DNA of 64,000 bases from Sapria himalayana. Taxonomy: Eukaryota; Streptophyta; Magnoliopsida; Malpighiales; Rafflesiaceae. The notes under the pieces are model-generated. The model ran no database searches. It saw nothing but the letters and a program-made list of their open reading frames with translations, and was not told the DNA's origin. The translations under genes and the position numbers were made by a program. Location: NCBI GenBank assembly GCA_029783825.1, contig JAREIK010000807.1, positions 135,510-199,509 of the forward strand. The letters are read 5' to 3'. Positions 1-14,645 of this stretch are shown here, piece after piece; positions within the stretch are counted from its first letter, which is position 1; each line of letters begins with the position of its first letter.

Positions 1-800
1 CAACCAAAAGAAAACGTCAAAGCAAATCAAAAAGCAATAGGTCTAAATCTAAGAAACATTGTAATTATAATATCTCAAAGACCATTAAGTATTGAGATTA
101 TAAAGATACAAGACAATACAAAAATCAATGTAAGTGTTAGTTATTTTATAGCACGGTAAAATGTATCACATGTATATGGGTTTACCAAGTAATAAAGTTA
201 ACTCTATGAATCTAGATTATCATTTCATAGATATTGATTATTTGGATTAATTATCAAAGTTTCTTCATTATCAAAACTTACAACAAGTAAATAGTTTCTA
301 GTATATACTCAAGTAAACAATTATATGGTTAGCTTACAATAAGTAAATAGTATCAAGTCCATGGGTATATAATTTATGAGTTAATGGCTATAGCAGTGAT
401 AAAATATATGAGATGTACGTGTCCATATAGGTGGAACTTCTCAAACCCATAAAAAAGTCATCGGCATCAATTCATGCAGGAAATAATGTATGTTAGATGA
501 GCTGGATATCTTATATATTTTAATCTAGTATGAATCATATTGATAGTCAATGCTAGGGTATTTATAAGGGAGCCTATGCGGCATTTAATTAAACATTGTA
601 ATTAAAGTATAGTCAAATATATACATGTATTTAAATGTCTTGTAAATTCGTTTTAGTATACATAAAGTCTATTACATTTTTATTTGAACTAATTGAATAC
701 CGGTCAAAAAATGTTTACAGATATTAATTTGACATTAACAAATGTTAATGTGACTATACTTTAAATTTACATATAACAAATTATTGTGTAATTCGAATAT
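1..800. other. AT-rich region without a recognisable gene
   Basis: Strongly AT-rich sequence with no open frame of useful length and no domain I recognise in any frame. There is no strong tandem repeat. By position it would lie inside the CACTA element whose right end appears to be at about 2225. Confidence 0.5.
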
Positions 801-804
801 GTTT

Positions 805-910
805 ATGTTGCGTCGGTATCGGGAGAATGGTGGAGAACTACGGAGGAGTTGCATCGCTTATTCTTCGAAAATGTCAAAGAAAGATGGCGGACTCGGTCTC
901 GACAAAATAA
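805..910 (+). other. GC-richer island, possible captured or retroelement coding fragment
   Basis: A short island clearly richer in G and C than its surroundings. It has an open + frame of about 30 codons containing the run MSKKDGGLGLDKI. The KKDGGLGL stretch recalls the conserved segment of plant LINE-type reverse transcriptases, but it is too short to assign. It sits next to an AT-rich arm that also borders gene-like islands near 19.4 kb and 59.1 kb, so a captured gene fragment is equally possible. Confidence 0.25.
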
Positions 911-999
911 ACATTAAATAACAAATTATATATATTTCCAAAATATTTATATTTTTAATTATAAAAAAATTAAATAAATAATATAAAATATACATGAAA

Positions 1000-2110
1000 T
1001 ACAAAAAGACTCATTTATTTTATTAACTATCAAAATTATTTGAACTAAATTAATATGCATGTAGTAAGGTACAAATTAAAAATAATGACCTTACAATTTT
1101 TATTTTTAATATAAATTAAACAATAAATATATAAACAATTTAAAAAAATATATGTTTAGCCTTATAAAAAAAATATCAAATAGCTACAAAATTAACAAAC
1201 TTCATATAATAAGACATACATGAAAAGATTATTTGTCTTATAGCCATTCTCTCCTAAGAGTTATAAAAGACTCTTAATGTTAAAAAATTTATAAAAATTT
1301 ATTTTATATGGCTATAAATTTATAAGAATTCATCATATTAATTTTTATGAAAATAATATGTAATAGTTTTAAAGGCATAAAATTTCATATTATTTGATAT
1401 CATTTATAATTTTTAAAAATCAAAAAATTACTTAAAGTGATAAGATAATTAAAAAATGTTATTATAATTATTTTAATAAATACTAAATATTAAAAGCTAA
1501 TAGAAAAAATATTACTCAATTGTTTAATTCTTATAAATTTTAGTAGGGTCAAATATCTATGTATTTATTTTTAAATAATAAGTTATTTTCTTTTAACTTT
1601 AATGAAAAATTTTATATTTTTATTATATTTCAAAATTTTTAAATTCTGTATTAATTATTTTTTTAAAAGTTTCCTATAATCATAATTTTTGTATATTAAT
1701 AATCATTTTAATATTTAAAAGTTTATTTATCACTTCAGATATTTTTGAAAATATTTTATATTTTATCCTACAATGAATTAATTTACATTTATATTAGTAG
1801 AAATTTTAATGTATGTTAATTTAATTTTTAAAATTTTGAAATAAATTATTATACTTATTGAATTAATTATTTAATATTACTTTAATACAAATTTTTATGT
1901 TTCTTAATTAAAAATTTTAGAAAAATTTTTTGTATCAATTTTTAAAAATTTAATACATCATAAAAATACATTTTTTAGTCCTTATTAATATAATAATTTT
2001 TATATTTTTAAAATTTTTAAATAATTTATTTATAGTATCTTTTTTATGATTTTACGAGGAGAATGTAACTCTGAAGGATCGCTCATCTATAGACCATTAA
2101 CATACATTTA
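1000..2110 (-). repeat. AT-rich CACTA arm, copy A
   Basis: About 1.1 kb of A/T-dominated sequence related, in reverse orientation, to 18280-19400 and 58140-59060. The shared anchor at the outer end is a segment around AGGATCGCTCATCTATAGACC (2074-2094), matched in reverse complement near 18290-18310 and 58145-58170. At the inner end all three carry a TATGGCTATAAATTTATAAG-like string. Inferred to be a subterminal arm of the same CACTA family. Confidence 0.5.
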
Positions 2111-2167
2111 ATAAACAAAATTAAATAAAATATTAAAACTAATAATACATTAAAAAAAATTAAATAA

Positions 2168-2225
2168 TTAAATATTAGCTAGGGAAATTCCGTCTCTATG
2201 TTTGGGATTTAATTAGCTATGGAAG
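2168..2225 (+). mobile_element. Truncated CACTA element right end
   Basis: TAGCTAGGGAAATTCCGTCT at 2175-2194 closely resembles the inner edge of the right terminal repeat of the 32-kb element (GGCTAGGGAATATTCCGTGA, 63221-63240). A further TTAGCTATGGAAG motif follows. The terminal CACTA/TAGTG bases are missing and the GATA array begins directly, so the end is truncated or eroded. The body would lie to the left, including copy A of the AT-rich arm. Confidence 0.45.
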
Positions 2226-3060
2226 ATAGAATAAATGATAATTATATTAATTTAGAGATATATAAATAGATAGAAAATTGATAGATAGACTGATAGATAA
2301 ATATAAAGAGAGATAGATAAATAGACTAATAGACTATAAGATAGAAAGATAGAGAGATTAATAGACAAATATATAGATAGATAGATAGACAATAGATAGA
2401 GAGATAGATAGATAGATAAATAGCTACCTAGATTTATAGATAGATAGACATATAGATAGATTTACCTGATAGACTATTGATAGAATGATAGTTAGATAAT
2501 TAAATAGATATATAGATCTAAAGATAGTTAAACAGATTGGAAAATAGATAGGAAGATAGTTACAAAATAGATAGAAATATAATGATTTAGACAAATAAAT
2601 TGATAGATAGATAGATAGAAACAAAGACAAATAGATAGATAGATAAATAGATACATATATAGCAGATTGATAGATAGACAAATATACAGTTAGATAGATA
2701 TATAGAAAGATATATAGATAGATATATAGACAGCTAGAAAATAACTAGAAAGATTGATAGATAGATATACACATAGGGCGATAAAGAGATATACATATAG
2801 ACAGATAGATTGTTAGCAAGATAGCCAAATAGATAGATAGATAGATAAATAGATAGACATATAGATAAATAGATAGATAGATAGACAGATAGACATATAG
2901 ATAAATTTATAGATATACAAATAGTTAGAGAGATATGTAGACAAATAGAAAGATATATAGATAGAAATATAGACAGACAGATAGATAGACATATAAACAT
3001 ATAAATAGATAGATAGATAAATAGATAGACAGATAGATAAATAGATAAACATGTAGCTAT

Positions 3061-3093
<33 letters not shown>

Positions 3094-5740
3094 CTATTAG
3101 ACAAATATATAGATAGATAGATAGATAGATTAACTGATAGATAGATAGAAAGATAAACAAATAGATAGATACACAAAAAGACAAATAGACAGAAATATAT
3201 ATAGATAAATAAACAGATAGACAGATAGACAAATATATAGATAGATATATAGATAAATTGATAGAAATATCGATAGACAAATAGATAGATTAACAAAAAA
3301 GATAGATTGACAGATCGACATATATATAGATCGATATATAGATATATAGATAGATAAATAGATAAATAGAAAGAGATAGAGATAGATAGATATATAGATA
3401 GACAAGATTGACAGATGGATTGATAGAGATATAGACAGATAGACAAATAGACGTATATAAAGATAGACATATAAATAGATAGATAGATTAAGAAATAAAT
3501 AGATAGACAGAAAGATAAATAGATAAGCAAATAGACATTTAGTAAGTTATATAGATAAATAAATATACAGATAGATTGATAGATAGAAAAATAGATAAAT
3601 AGATAAATAGATACATATATAAAAAGGTAGATAGACAAATAGATAGATAGGTTGATTGATTGACAAAAAGAGATATACAGATAAATAAATTAATAGATAG
3701 ATAGATAAACAACTATATAGATAGATACATAGATATATATATATAGATAAATAGATATATATATAGATAAAAAGATAGTCAGATAGACAAATCAATTGAT
3801 AGATAGATAGAAAGGCAGATAAATAATTAGATAGATAGAAAGATAGACAGATATATAGATACAAATAAAGACAAATAAACAAATAGACATATAGATAGAT
3901 AGATAGACAGATAGAAAAATCATCAAAAACTCATATAAATAGATAGATAGATTGACAAATTTATAGATAGATAGATAGATAGATAAATAGATTGGTAGAT
4001 AGATAGATAAACAGATAAACAAATATATAGATTGAAAAATAGAAATAGAGGCAGATACATAGAAACATAGATATATAGAAAGATAGTTAGATAGAAAGAT
4101 ATATTGATAGATATATTGATAGATAGACATATCGATAACTTGTCTGATAGATATGTAGATAGATAGATAGATAGATAGACAAATAAATAGAAAGGCAAAT
4201 TGGAAAATTGATAGATAGATAGAGATATAGATGGGTAGACAAATAAATAGATAGCTAATTAGACAGACATATTGATTTATCAAAAGAAAGAAAGACAGAT
4301 AGATAGAAAGATTCATAGACTAATAAACTTATATACTAAAAGATAGATAGATAGAGAGAGATAGATAGACAAATAGAATGAAAAACAAATAGATAGATAG
4401 ATAGAGACATAGTAAAATAGATCGAATGACATCTTTACATAAAGGAAAATAGATAGAAAGACTGATAGTCTAATATATGAATAGTGAGATAGATAGAAAA
4501 ACAAAAATAAAGATAGATAGATAGACAAGTTGATAGATAAATAGATAGGTAGATATATAGAAAGATACAAAAATAGATAGACAAATAGACAAATAGACAG
4601 ATATACTAATATTCTAATAAATAGGTATACATATAGGCAAGTAGATAAAAAGATAAATATAAATATAAATATATACACAGATAGACAAATAGATAGATAT
4701 GTAGATAGATAGATAGATAGGTAGATAAAGATATAAATAAACAGATATATATATATATATATAGGGAGATAGATACATATAAAGATAGAGACATAGACAC
4801 AGTGAAACTTATACATATATACACAGACATATACAGATAGATATATACAAAAAGATACAGACTGATAGATAGACAAAAGGCATATATGTAGAAAGACATA
4901 TAGGCATATAAAGAGTTAGATAGATATATAGATAAACAAATAGATAGATCAAAAAATAAAAATAAAGATATACAGATAAATAGACTGATAGATAGACAAA
5001 TAGACAAATAGATAGATAGCAAGAAATATAGATAGACAGGTGATAAATAGACAGATATTTATATTTAGATAGATTGAAAATTTATAGATAGATAGAAAAA
5101 TAAATAGATAGATAGTTAAATAAATAAATAGATAGAAAGATTAGAAGCTAGACAATTAGTCAAATTGAAAGAAAGATAGTAAAACAATTACAAATAAAGA
5201 TAGATTGACTTATAATCATTTATATAACAAGATAGATTGATAGATAGATAAATAGAGATATAGATATATAAATACACATATAATTATATAGACAGATAAA
5301 TTGATTTATAAATAGATAGATAGATAGATATATACATAGATAGCTAATATACATATAGATAAATAGATAAATATATAAACATATAGACAGATAGATAGTT
5401 ACTTAGATAGATAGACAGATAGATAGATAGACACATACCTAGATAAACATGTATATAGATAGATTGATAACAATATAACCATAGAGATAGATAGATAGAT
5501 ATACAAATAAACAGATAGATATATACATAGATAAATAGACAGACAAATAGATAATTAGATAGATAGATAGATAAAAACATAGATAGACAGATATATATAT
5601 ATTCAGATACATTGAAAGATAGATAAAAACATAGATAACTAGATAGACAAATAGAAAGATAGATATATACTTAAATATAAAGATATACTGATACAAATAG
5701 AAAGATACATAGATAGAGAGATAGACAAATAAATTCATAA

Positions 5741-5772
<32 letters not shown>

Positions 5773-6100
5773 ATACAAAGATAACTTGATAGATAGACAC
5801 ATAGATAGATAGACTATTAGACAGATATATAAATATAAATATAAATATAAATATATATATATATATAGATTAACTATTAGATATATAGACAAATATAGAA
5901 ATAGATGAGTAAATAAAAAAACAAAATCACAAAAAGACAAATAGACGAAAATATATATAGATAAATAGACACTTAGACAAATATACAAATATAAATATAG
6001 ATAGATAGATAGAAAGATAGATAAATAGATAGATATATAGATAGACAAATAGATAGATTATCAAAAAGATAGATTGATAGATAGAGATATAGATAGATAG

Positions 6101-6102
<2 letters not shown>

Positions 6103-6136
<34 letters not shown>

Positions 6137-6149
6137 ACACACACACACA
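6103..6149 (+). repeat. (AC)n microsatellite with one interruption
   Basis: A 47-bp AC tract interrupted once by CCC, set inside the GATA array. Confidence 0.95.
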
Positions 6150-8997
6150 TATAAATTAAAAAATTGAAAGAAAGAGAGAGATAGATAGATAGACAAATAG
6201 ATAGATAGATAGAGAAATAGATAGATAGACAGATAGATAGAAATAAAGATAAATATATAGATAGATAGATAGATATATCAATAGATATATCTACAGATAT
6301 ATAGATAGACATATAGATAGATAGACAAACATATAGATAGATAAACAAATAGACATTTGTAAGTTTGATAGATAAATAAATAGACAGATAGATTTATTAA
6401 CACATAGATAAATAGGCAAATAGATAAATAGATACATAGATAAATAGGTAGATAGACAAATAAACTGATAGGTTGATTGATTAACAAAGAGATAGATAGA
6501 CAGATAGATAAATCGAAAAATAGATAGATTGATAGATAGATACATAGGTAGATAAATATATAAAGAGATACATAGATATATAGATAAACAAATAGATAGA
6601 AAGACATATAGTCAGATAGATAAATCAATAGATAGACAGATAGATAGAAAGGTAGATAAATACATAGGTAGATAGAAAGATAAACATATAAATATAGAGA
6701 TATGCAGATAGATACATAGATATTTTAAAGATATAGACACATAGACACAGAGACACATATACACATGAACACATAGACACATAAACATAGAGAGATAGAA
6801 AGATACAAAGAGATACAGATATATAGATAAAAGAATAGACATATATGTAGAATGACATATAGGCATATAGCGAGATAGATAGATATATAGATAAACAAAT
6901 AGATAGATCAAAAGATAGAAATATAGATATACAGACAAATAGACTAATAGATATACAAATAGACAAATAGATAGATATACAGAGATATATATAGATAGAT
7001 AAACAAATATATAGATAGACAGATATATAGGTACATAGATAGATAGATAGACAAGTAGACAAATAGATAAATAGATAGATACATAGAAATATAAATAGTC
7101 AGATAGATTGATAGATAGACAAATATGCAAATAGTCAAATAGATTGAAAGACAAATAGATAGATAAGCACATTAGAAGATAAGTAGATAGATCGATAGAT
7201 AGATAGATAGACAGATAGAAAGACGGATAGATAGATAGACAGATAGAAAGACGGATAGATAGATAGACAAATAGATAGATAGATAGATAGATATACTAAT
7301 AGTTAGATTGATAGATCGATAGTTTTGAAGATAGGCATATAGTCAGATATACATATATACATAAGACATATAAATAGATAGATAGATAGTCAGATTAAGA
7401 GATAGACAAATAGATAGATAAGCAAATTGGTAGATAGATAGATAAACATATAAACAGATATATAGTTAGTTAGATAGACAGATAGATAGTTTGTTAGATA
7501 GATAGATAGATAAATAGATAAATAGATAGATAGAAAGATAGGTATATAGATAGATAAATAGATACATACATAAAAAGATTTAACAATTAGACAGATAGAA
7601 AGATAGCTTGATAGATTGAAAGATAATTAGATAGGTAAAGAGATAGATTGATAGATAGACAGATATACAAATAGTCATTTAAACATATATATAGATAGAC
7701 ACTTAGACAAATTGATTGATAGATAGATATATAAATAGATAGATAGTTAACCAAATAGAGAGAAAGATATATAGACAGATACATTGATTAATATATGGAC
7801 ATATAGAAAATTAGATGATTAGAAAGATAGATAGATAGATAAATATATAGTTATATAGACTGATAAATTGATATATGCATAAATAGCTAATATACAATAG
7901 ATAAATAAATAGATAGATAGACAGATAGATTATTAAATAGATAGATATATAAATAGATAGATATATAAATAGACATATAGATAAATAGTGAGATAGACAT
8001 TTAGATCTATAAACTGATAAAAATATAGCCATAGAGATAGATAGATAGATATATATATATATATATACACAAATTAATATACAGATATATAGATAGATAG
8101 ATAGATATATAGATAGATTGATTGATTGATAGATAGAATGATAGATAGACATATAGATAGTTAGATAGAATGACAGATAAATAGATAGACAGATCGACAA
8201 ATAGAAAGCTAGATAGATAGACAATAAAAAGAGAGATGTATAGTTAGATAGACAAATACACAGAGATATATAGATAGGTAGATATGGTGATAAATAGATA
8301 GATATATAGATAGATAGATAGATATACAAATAGACAAATAGACAAATAGATAGATAGATAGATAAATAGACAAATACATAGATAAATAGATAGACAAATA
8401 GAACGATAGACAAATACTCATATAGAAAGAAATATTGATACAAATATACAGATATAATGATATATAGATAGATAGATAGATAACAAAATAAAAAGAAAGA
8501 TATATAGATTGAAAAATATACAAAGAAACAAATAGATAGATAAGTAGATAGTTATATCAATGGATAGATTGATAGATATATAGATAGATATATAAACAGA
8601 TTGAGTGATAGTCTCATAGACAAAAAAACATAATAGACATTTAAAGAGGTTGATAGATAGAAACATAGAAATATGGACATATTGAGAGATAAATAAAATG
8701 TTAGATAAATAGATAAACATATAAAAAGATAGAAAACTAGACAAATTTTTTAAGATAGATAGACAGATAGATAAATAGATAGATACAAAGAGAGATAGAA
8801 AGATAGAGAGAGAGAGAGAGAAAAGTAGATTGATTGATAGATAAATAGATAGAGAGAGAGATAGATATATAGATAGATATATAGACAGATAGACAGATAG
8901 ACAAATAGACATATAGACAGATAGATAAATAAATAGATATATAGATAGACATATATACAAATTGACAAATAGATAGATCGATAGATCTATATATATG

Positions 8998-9078
8998 TAT
9001 ATAGATATATAGATATATAGATATATAGATATATAGATATATAGATATATAGATATATAGATATATAGATATATAGAT
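8998..9078 (+). repeat. (GATATATA)n block
   Basis: Near-perfect tandem repeats of the 8-bp unit GATATATA. It is locally far more homogeneous than the surrounding GATA array, suggesting recent expansion. Confidence 0.9.
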
Positions 9079-10448
9079 AGATAGATTAATTTATTTATTT
9101 ATTTATTTTTAGATAGATATATTGATAGATAGTTAGAAAGAAAGAGAGATAGATATATTGATTGATAGATAGATACATTTTTAGATAGACAGATAGACAA
9201 AATTACAAAAAGACAAATAGATAGAAATAGATATAGATAAATAGACACTTAGATAGATAGACAAATATATTGAAAGATAGATAGACAAATAGATAAATAG
9301 ACAAATAGATAGATAGATAGAAGAATAGATAAATGGATAGATATATAGATAGATAAATTAATAGATTAAAAAATAGATAGATTAATAGATTGATAGTTAT
9401 TTAGATTGATAGATCGATAGTTAGACAATTAGATTGATAGATCAAAAGAAAGATAAAGAGTGAGATAGATAGATTTATTGATAGACAGATTGACACATAG
9501 ATTGATATAGAGCTAGACATACCAAAAAATAGACACAAAGATAGATAAACAAATAGACATATAGATTCATAGATAGAATAGGAAGATAGACAAATAAATA
9601 GTTTGATATATAGACAAATAAATCGATAAATAGTTAGATATATAGACAAATACAAAATCAAAAGATAGATAGATAAGAAAATAGACAGATAGAATTATAA
9701 ACTGATAGATTTATAGACTGATAGATGGTTGGATAGTTAGACAGATAAATAGATACAAAAAGATAGTAAGACAGGCAGGTATATAAAAAGATAAATAGAT
9801 AGATATATAGATAGAGTGATTGATTGATTAATAGATATACTGATAGACTCATAGATAGAAAAATAGTTGGATAGTAAGATAGATAGATATAAAGAAAGAT
9901 AGATACAAAGATAGATATAATGAAAAATAGACATAAACAAATAGATAGATATATAGATAGACATATAGATAGATGAATAGATAGATAGATATATAGATAG
10001 ATACATATATAGACAGATGGACAAATTGACAAATGGACAAATGGACAAATAGATAGATTGTCAGATATATAGTCAAATAGATTAATAGATAAATAGTAAT
10101 ATATATATAGACATATAGAAAGATAGAAATATAGACAGACAGACAGACTGATTGATATATAAATAGATAGATAGATAAACAAAAATATAGATAGGAAGAC
10201 AGGTAGATAAATAGATAGATTAAAAGATAGAAATATAGATAAATAAATATATAGATAAATAGACAGATAGAGAGATAGATAGATAGACAGATAGATAGAA
10301 AAATACAGAAAAATAGAGAGATAGATATATAGACAAATATACAATTAGAATAATAGATCAATTAATAGGGAGTTATATAGTTTGATAGATAGACACAAAG
10401 ATAAATAAATAGATAGACTATTAAATAGATTGATAGATAGATATATCG

Positions 10449-10530
<82 letters not shown>
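10449..10530 (+). repeat. Compound (AC)n(AT)n microsatellite
   Basis: An AC run of about 29 bp passes directly into an AT run of about 50 bp, inside the GATA array. Confidence 0.95.
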
Positions 10531-10533
<3 letters not shown>

Positions 10534-10800
10534 TATATATTTAAAGATTATTGATAGATAGGCAAAAAGATAGACAAACATATAGTTAGATAGAAAGATA
10601 GAAATATATTCAAATAGATAGATATATAGATAGATAGACAAATAGACAGATAGATAGATCGTGAAATAGATAGATTAATAGATTGATTGATAGACAACTG
10701 ACTGATTGATCGATAGATAGATAGATAGATTGTTTGATTGATAGATATACAGATAGACAGATAAAAAAATAGAAAGATAGATTGATAGATATAAATAGTC

Positions 10801-11335
10801 ATATATATATATATATATTGTTCGGAATTTTTGCTCCCATAGTTCTGATTTTAATATATAGAAGACAACAAAACAATAACACAACAAAACAATATATATC
10901 TAATCCACAATCCAACACGGTAGAATCAAAAAATGAGAAAACACAAAATCAGAAATAATGTGGTTCGCTAGTCGCTCAGTATGACAAGCTACATCCACTA
11001 GAAAATATTTATACATTACAGATTAAACCAAAATTATCTACCAGTATGTGCATCACAAAGACAATCGCTATAAACCACACAATGAGAGAGAGAGAAGATG
11101 AATAGTTCGGATGTGAAAAAATAACAACCCGAAAATAAAAATACAAAAATATTTATAATAAAAACTTTTGGTTCAATCCGATAAAACTAGCTTCATCCAC
11201 CATTATTATGCTATTGTTGAATCCCCAGCCTCTTAATATTTCCTTTCCTGCACTTATATAAAAATATTAAAACAAAAACATTTGGTTATACAAATAGATT
11301 ATCAAAAACAAAATATATATAAAGTATATATATAT
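10801..11335. mobile_element. Unidentified insertion splitting the GATA array
   Basis: About 0.5 kb of non-GATA, more complex sequence with GATA units on both sides and AT-rich boundaries. It contains GTGGTTCGCTAGTCGC (10961-10976) and CTACATCCACTAG (10990-11002). Such GTGGTTCG...CTACRTCCAC strings recur in dispersed plant retroelement sequences. There is no coding capacity and no clear terminal repeats. Probably a non-autonomous or fragmentary retroelement; the family is not resolved. Confidence 0.45.
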
Positions 11336-12208
11336 ATATATGTATATATAGATAGATAGTTAGAAAGATAGATAGATAGTTAGACATATAGACAGATATA
11401 TAGATAGACAAATAGAGAAAAAGACATATAGAGAAATAGATAGAGATAGAGATAGATAAATAGACACTTAGATAGATAGACTAATATATATATATATATA
11501 TACATACATAAATAGTTAGAAATTTAGATAAACAAACATATAGATAGATAGAAAGATAGACTAATAGACAAATAAGCAAAAAAGTTTTCTAAATAGTTAG
11601 ATATTTAGATAAATAGAAAAATAGAAACATATACATATAGATTGGTAGTTAGTTAGAGAATTAGGTCTATAAAAATTAAATAGATAGTATGATTCATAGA
11701 TTGACAGATTGATATATAGCTAAATAGATACATAGATAGATAGACATATAAAAAAATAGAAAGTTAGATATATAGATAAATATATAGATAGATAGATATA
11801 TATATAGATATTTAGATAATAAGATAGACATAAAGATTATTAGACAAATAGATATATAAACATATAGATAGATAGATAGATAAATGAATAGATAGATAGA
11901 CTTATAGACTAATATACTATTAGATAGATCTAAAGATAGATAGATTGAAAGATAGATAGATTAACAGATAGATAGACAAATAGATAAATAGAGATATACA
12001 CAAATAGATAGATTCACAGATAGAATGATAGATAGATAGACAGATAGATACATATTTAGATAGAAACATAGATAGATAGATAGATAGACAACAGACAAAT
12101 AGATAGATAGATAAATAGATAGATAGATAGATTGAATGATAGATAAATAGATAGATAGAAAGATAGATAAATAGATAGATAGTTAGACATATAGACAAAT
12201 AGACATAT
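11336..12208 (+). repeat. (GATA)n megarray, left arm, distal block
   Basis: Continuation of the degenerate GATA array after the insertion. It ends at an abrupt strand switch at about 12208, where the text passes from AGACATAT to TTTTATCTATTTCTC. Confidence 0.95.
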
Positions 12209-13320
12209 TTTTATCTATTTCTCTATCTATATGTGTATCTATGTCTTTCTATATGTCTATCAATTTGTTTATATATCTGTCTATCAATCTGTTTATCAAT
12301 TTGCCTATCAATCTCTATATCATTCCTTTTAACAATCTATATATCAATCAATCTATCAATCTATATATCTTTTATCTATCTGTATGTCTATCTATTTGTC
12401 TATCTATCTCTCTATCTATTTGTCTTTCTATATGTCATTCTATCTATCTGTCTGTCTATCTATCTTTCTCTCAATCTGTCTGTCTCTATATTTGTAAGTA
12501 TATCTATCTAAATTTCTATCTATCTTTCTGTCTATCTTTCAATCTCTCTATTTATCTATCTATCTATTTATTTATCTATCTATCTATCTATCTATCTAGA
12601 TGTCTATCTATCTATTAATATATCAATCAATCAATCTAGCTATATATCAATCTAAATTATCTTCCTATCTATTTATATATCTATCTGTGTATCTTTTTGT
12701 CTATCTAACTATTTATCTATCTATCTATCTATCCATCTATCTATCAATATGTCTATCTATTAATCTATCAATATATCTATCGATATTTTTATATATCTTT
12801 TAATCAATCAATCTATCTATCTAACTATCTATCTATATATCTATCTATTTATATGTCTGTCTATCTGTCTATCAATCTATCAATCTATCTCTCTATCTGT
12901 CTATCTCTTAGTCTATCTGTCTGTATATCTATCTATTTATCTTTCTATCAATTTATCTATCTTTATTTCTGTCTTTCTATCTATCTAGCTATCTATTTGT
13001 CTATCTTTGTGTCTATTTATATGTCTATATTTATGTCTATCTACATATCAATCATTCAATTTATCTATCTATATATCTATCTATCTATCTATCTATCTAT
13101 CTGCCTATCTATTTATAAATCTATCTATCTGTTTGTGTCTATCTATCTATCAATCTATCGATTTATCTTTCTGTGTATATGTCTATCTTTATATATATCT
13201 TTCTATCTATTAATCTATATATCTATCTATCTGCCTATCTAATTTATATATTTATTTAAGCATCTATTTATCATTCTATCTATCTATCTATCTATTTATT
13301 TAACTATCTCTCTACATGCC

Positions 13321-13407
<87 letters not shown>

Positions 13408-14645
13408 CTATATATATCTATATATATCTATGTATATGCCTATCTTTCTTTTAATCAATCTACCTATCTATCTTTTATGTCTAACTATCTATTTGTCTAT
13501 TTGTCTATCTATCAATCTATCAGTCTATATACATGTATACCTATCTACCTTTCTACCTCTCTACTTGTCTACTTGTCTACCCATCTACTTGTGTGCCTAT
13601 CTACCTGTCTACCTATCTTTCTATCGATGTGTTGACCTATCTTCTAGTCTACCTATCTGCATGTCTACCTATCTACCTGTCTATCTTTCTAACTATCTAC
13701 CTATCTATATGTTTATCTGTCTATCTGTATATCTGTCTATAAGTCTATATGTCTATCTGTCTATATGTCTATGTCTATCTGTGTATCTATCTGTCTATTT
13801 ATCGATTTATCTATCTATCTATCTGTGTGTCAATCAATCAATCTATCTATCTATCTGTTTATCTTTCTATTTGTATATCTTTCTATATGTCAATCAATCT
13901 ATCTGTCTATTTGTCTATCTATCTATCTATCTTCCTATCTGTCTATTTGTATATATATCTAATAGTTTAACTATCTATCTATTTATCTACCTATCAATCA
14001 ATCAATCTATCTATCTATATATTTATCTTTCTATTGGTCTATTTATCTATCTATCTGTCTATATATATAACTATATATCTATCGGTCTATCTATGTGTCT
14101 ATCTATCTATCTGCCTGTTTTTCTATCTGTCTATCTATCCACATATTAATTTGTCTATCTATCTATCTATTTGTATATATTTCTATCTATCAATCTGTCA
14201 ATATGACTATCTGTCCATATGTCTATATATCTATCTATCTGTCTAACTTTTTATATTCTTATCTGTCTAGATGGCTATATATCTATCTACCTACATTTAT
14301 ATCTGTCAATAAATTTATCTATCTATCTAACTATCTATCTATTATTTTATCATTCTATTTGTCTATCTATCTATTTATTTATATATCTTCTTGCCTATTT
14401 ATTTATCTTTCTATCTATATTTCTATATAAATTTCTATCCATATATTTATTTGTTTATCTTTCTATCTGTCTATCTGTATATCTATTTATTTGTCTATCT
14501 ATCTATCTGTCTAGATATCTATATTCTCATCTGTATATCTATCTACCTATTATCTATCTACCTATCTACATATCTTACTATCTACATGTCTACTTGACTA
14601 GCTATCTAGCTTTCTACATGTCTACCTGTCTACCTATCTACCTAT
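12209..14645 (-). repeat. (TATC)n megarray, right arm, first block
   Basis: Degenerate TATC/CTAT array, the reverse complement of the left-arm unit. Variants include CTGT, TTGT, CAAT and, towards 13530-13700 and 14530-14645, CTACCTGTCTAC-type units. It ends where an AT-rich satellite fragment begins. Forward frames read [10 protein letters not shown] and are not genes. Confidence 0.95.
13323..13394 (+). repeat. (AC)36 microsatellite
   Basis: An uninterrupted AC run of about 72 bp followed by (AT)n. It is one of the two longest pure dinucleotide tracts in the window. Confidence 0.97.

Larger units (their letters stand above)
2226..10800 (+). repeat. Degenerate (GATA)n megarray, left arm, main block
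   Basis: About 8.6 kb of imperfect GATA/AGATA units reading GATA on the + strand, with frequent GACA, AAAT, GATT and TATA variants. It contains embedded (CA)n and (AT)n tracts. Several blocks recur in similar form at unequal spacing, for example around 3540 and 6349, 4880 and 6841, and 5465 and 8010, so segments have been duplicated and shuffled. The minus-strand frames translate as endless YLSIYLSI and are not genes. Confidence 0.97.

Noticed and set aside
2424..10887. Dozens of minus-strand open frames rich in Ser-Ile-Tyr-Leu
   Set aside because: They are translations of the GATA tetranucleotide array in shifting frames, often overlapping one another. There is no complexity or domain and no coding signature.
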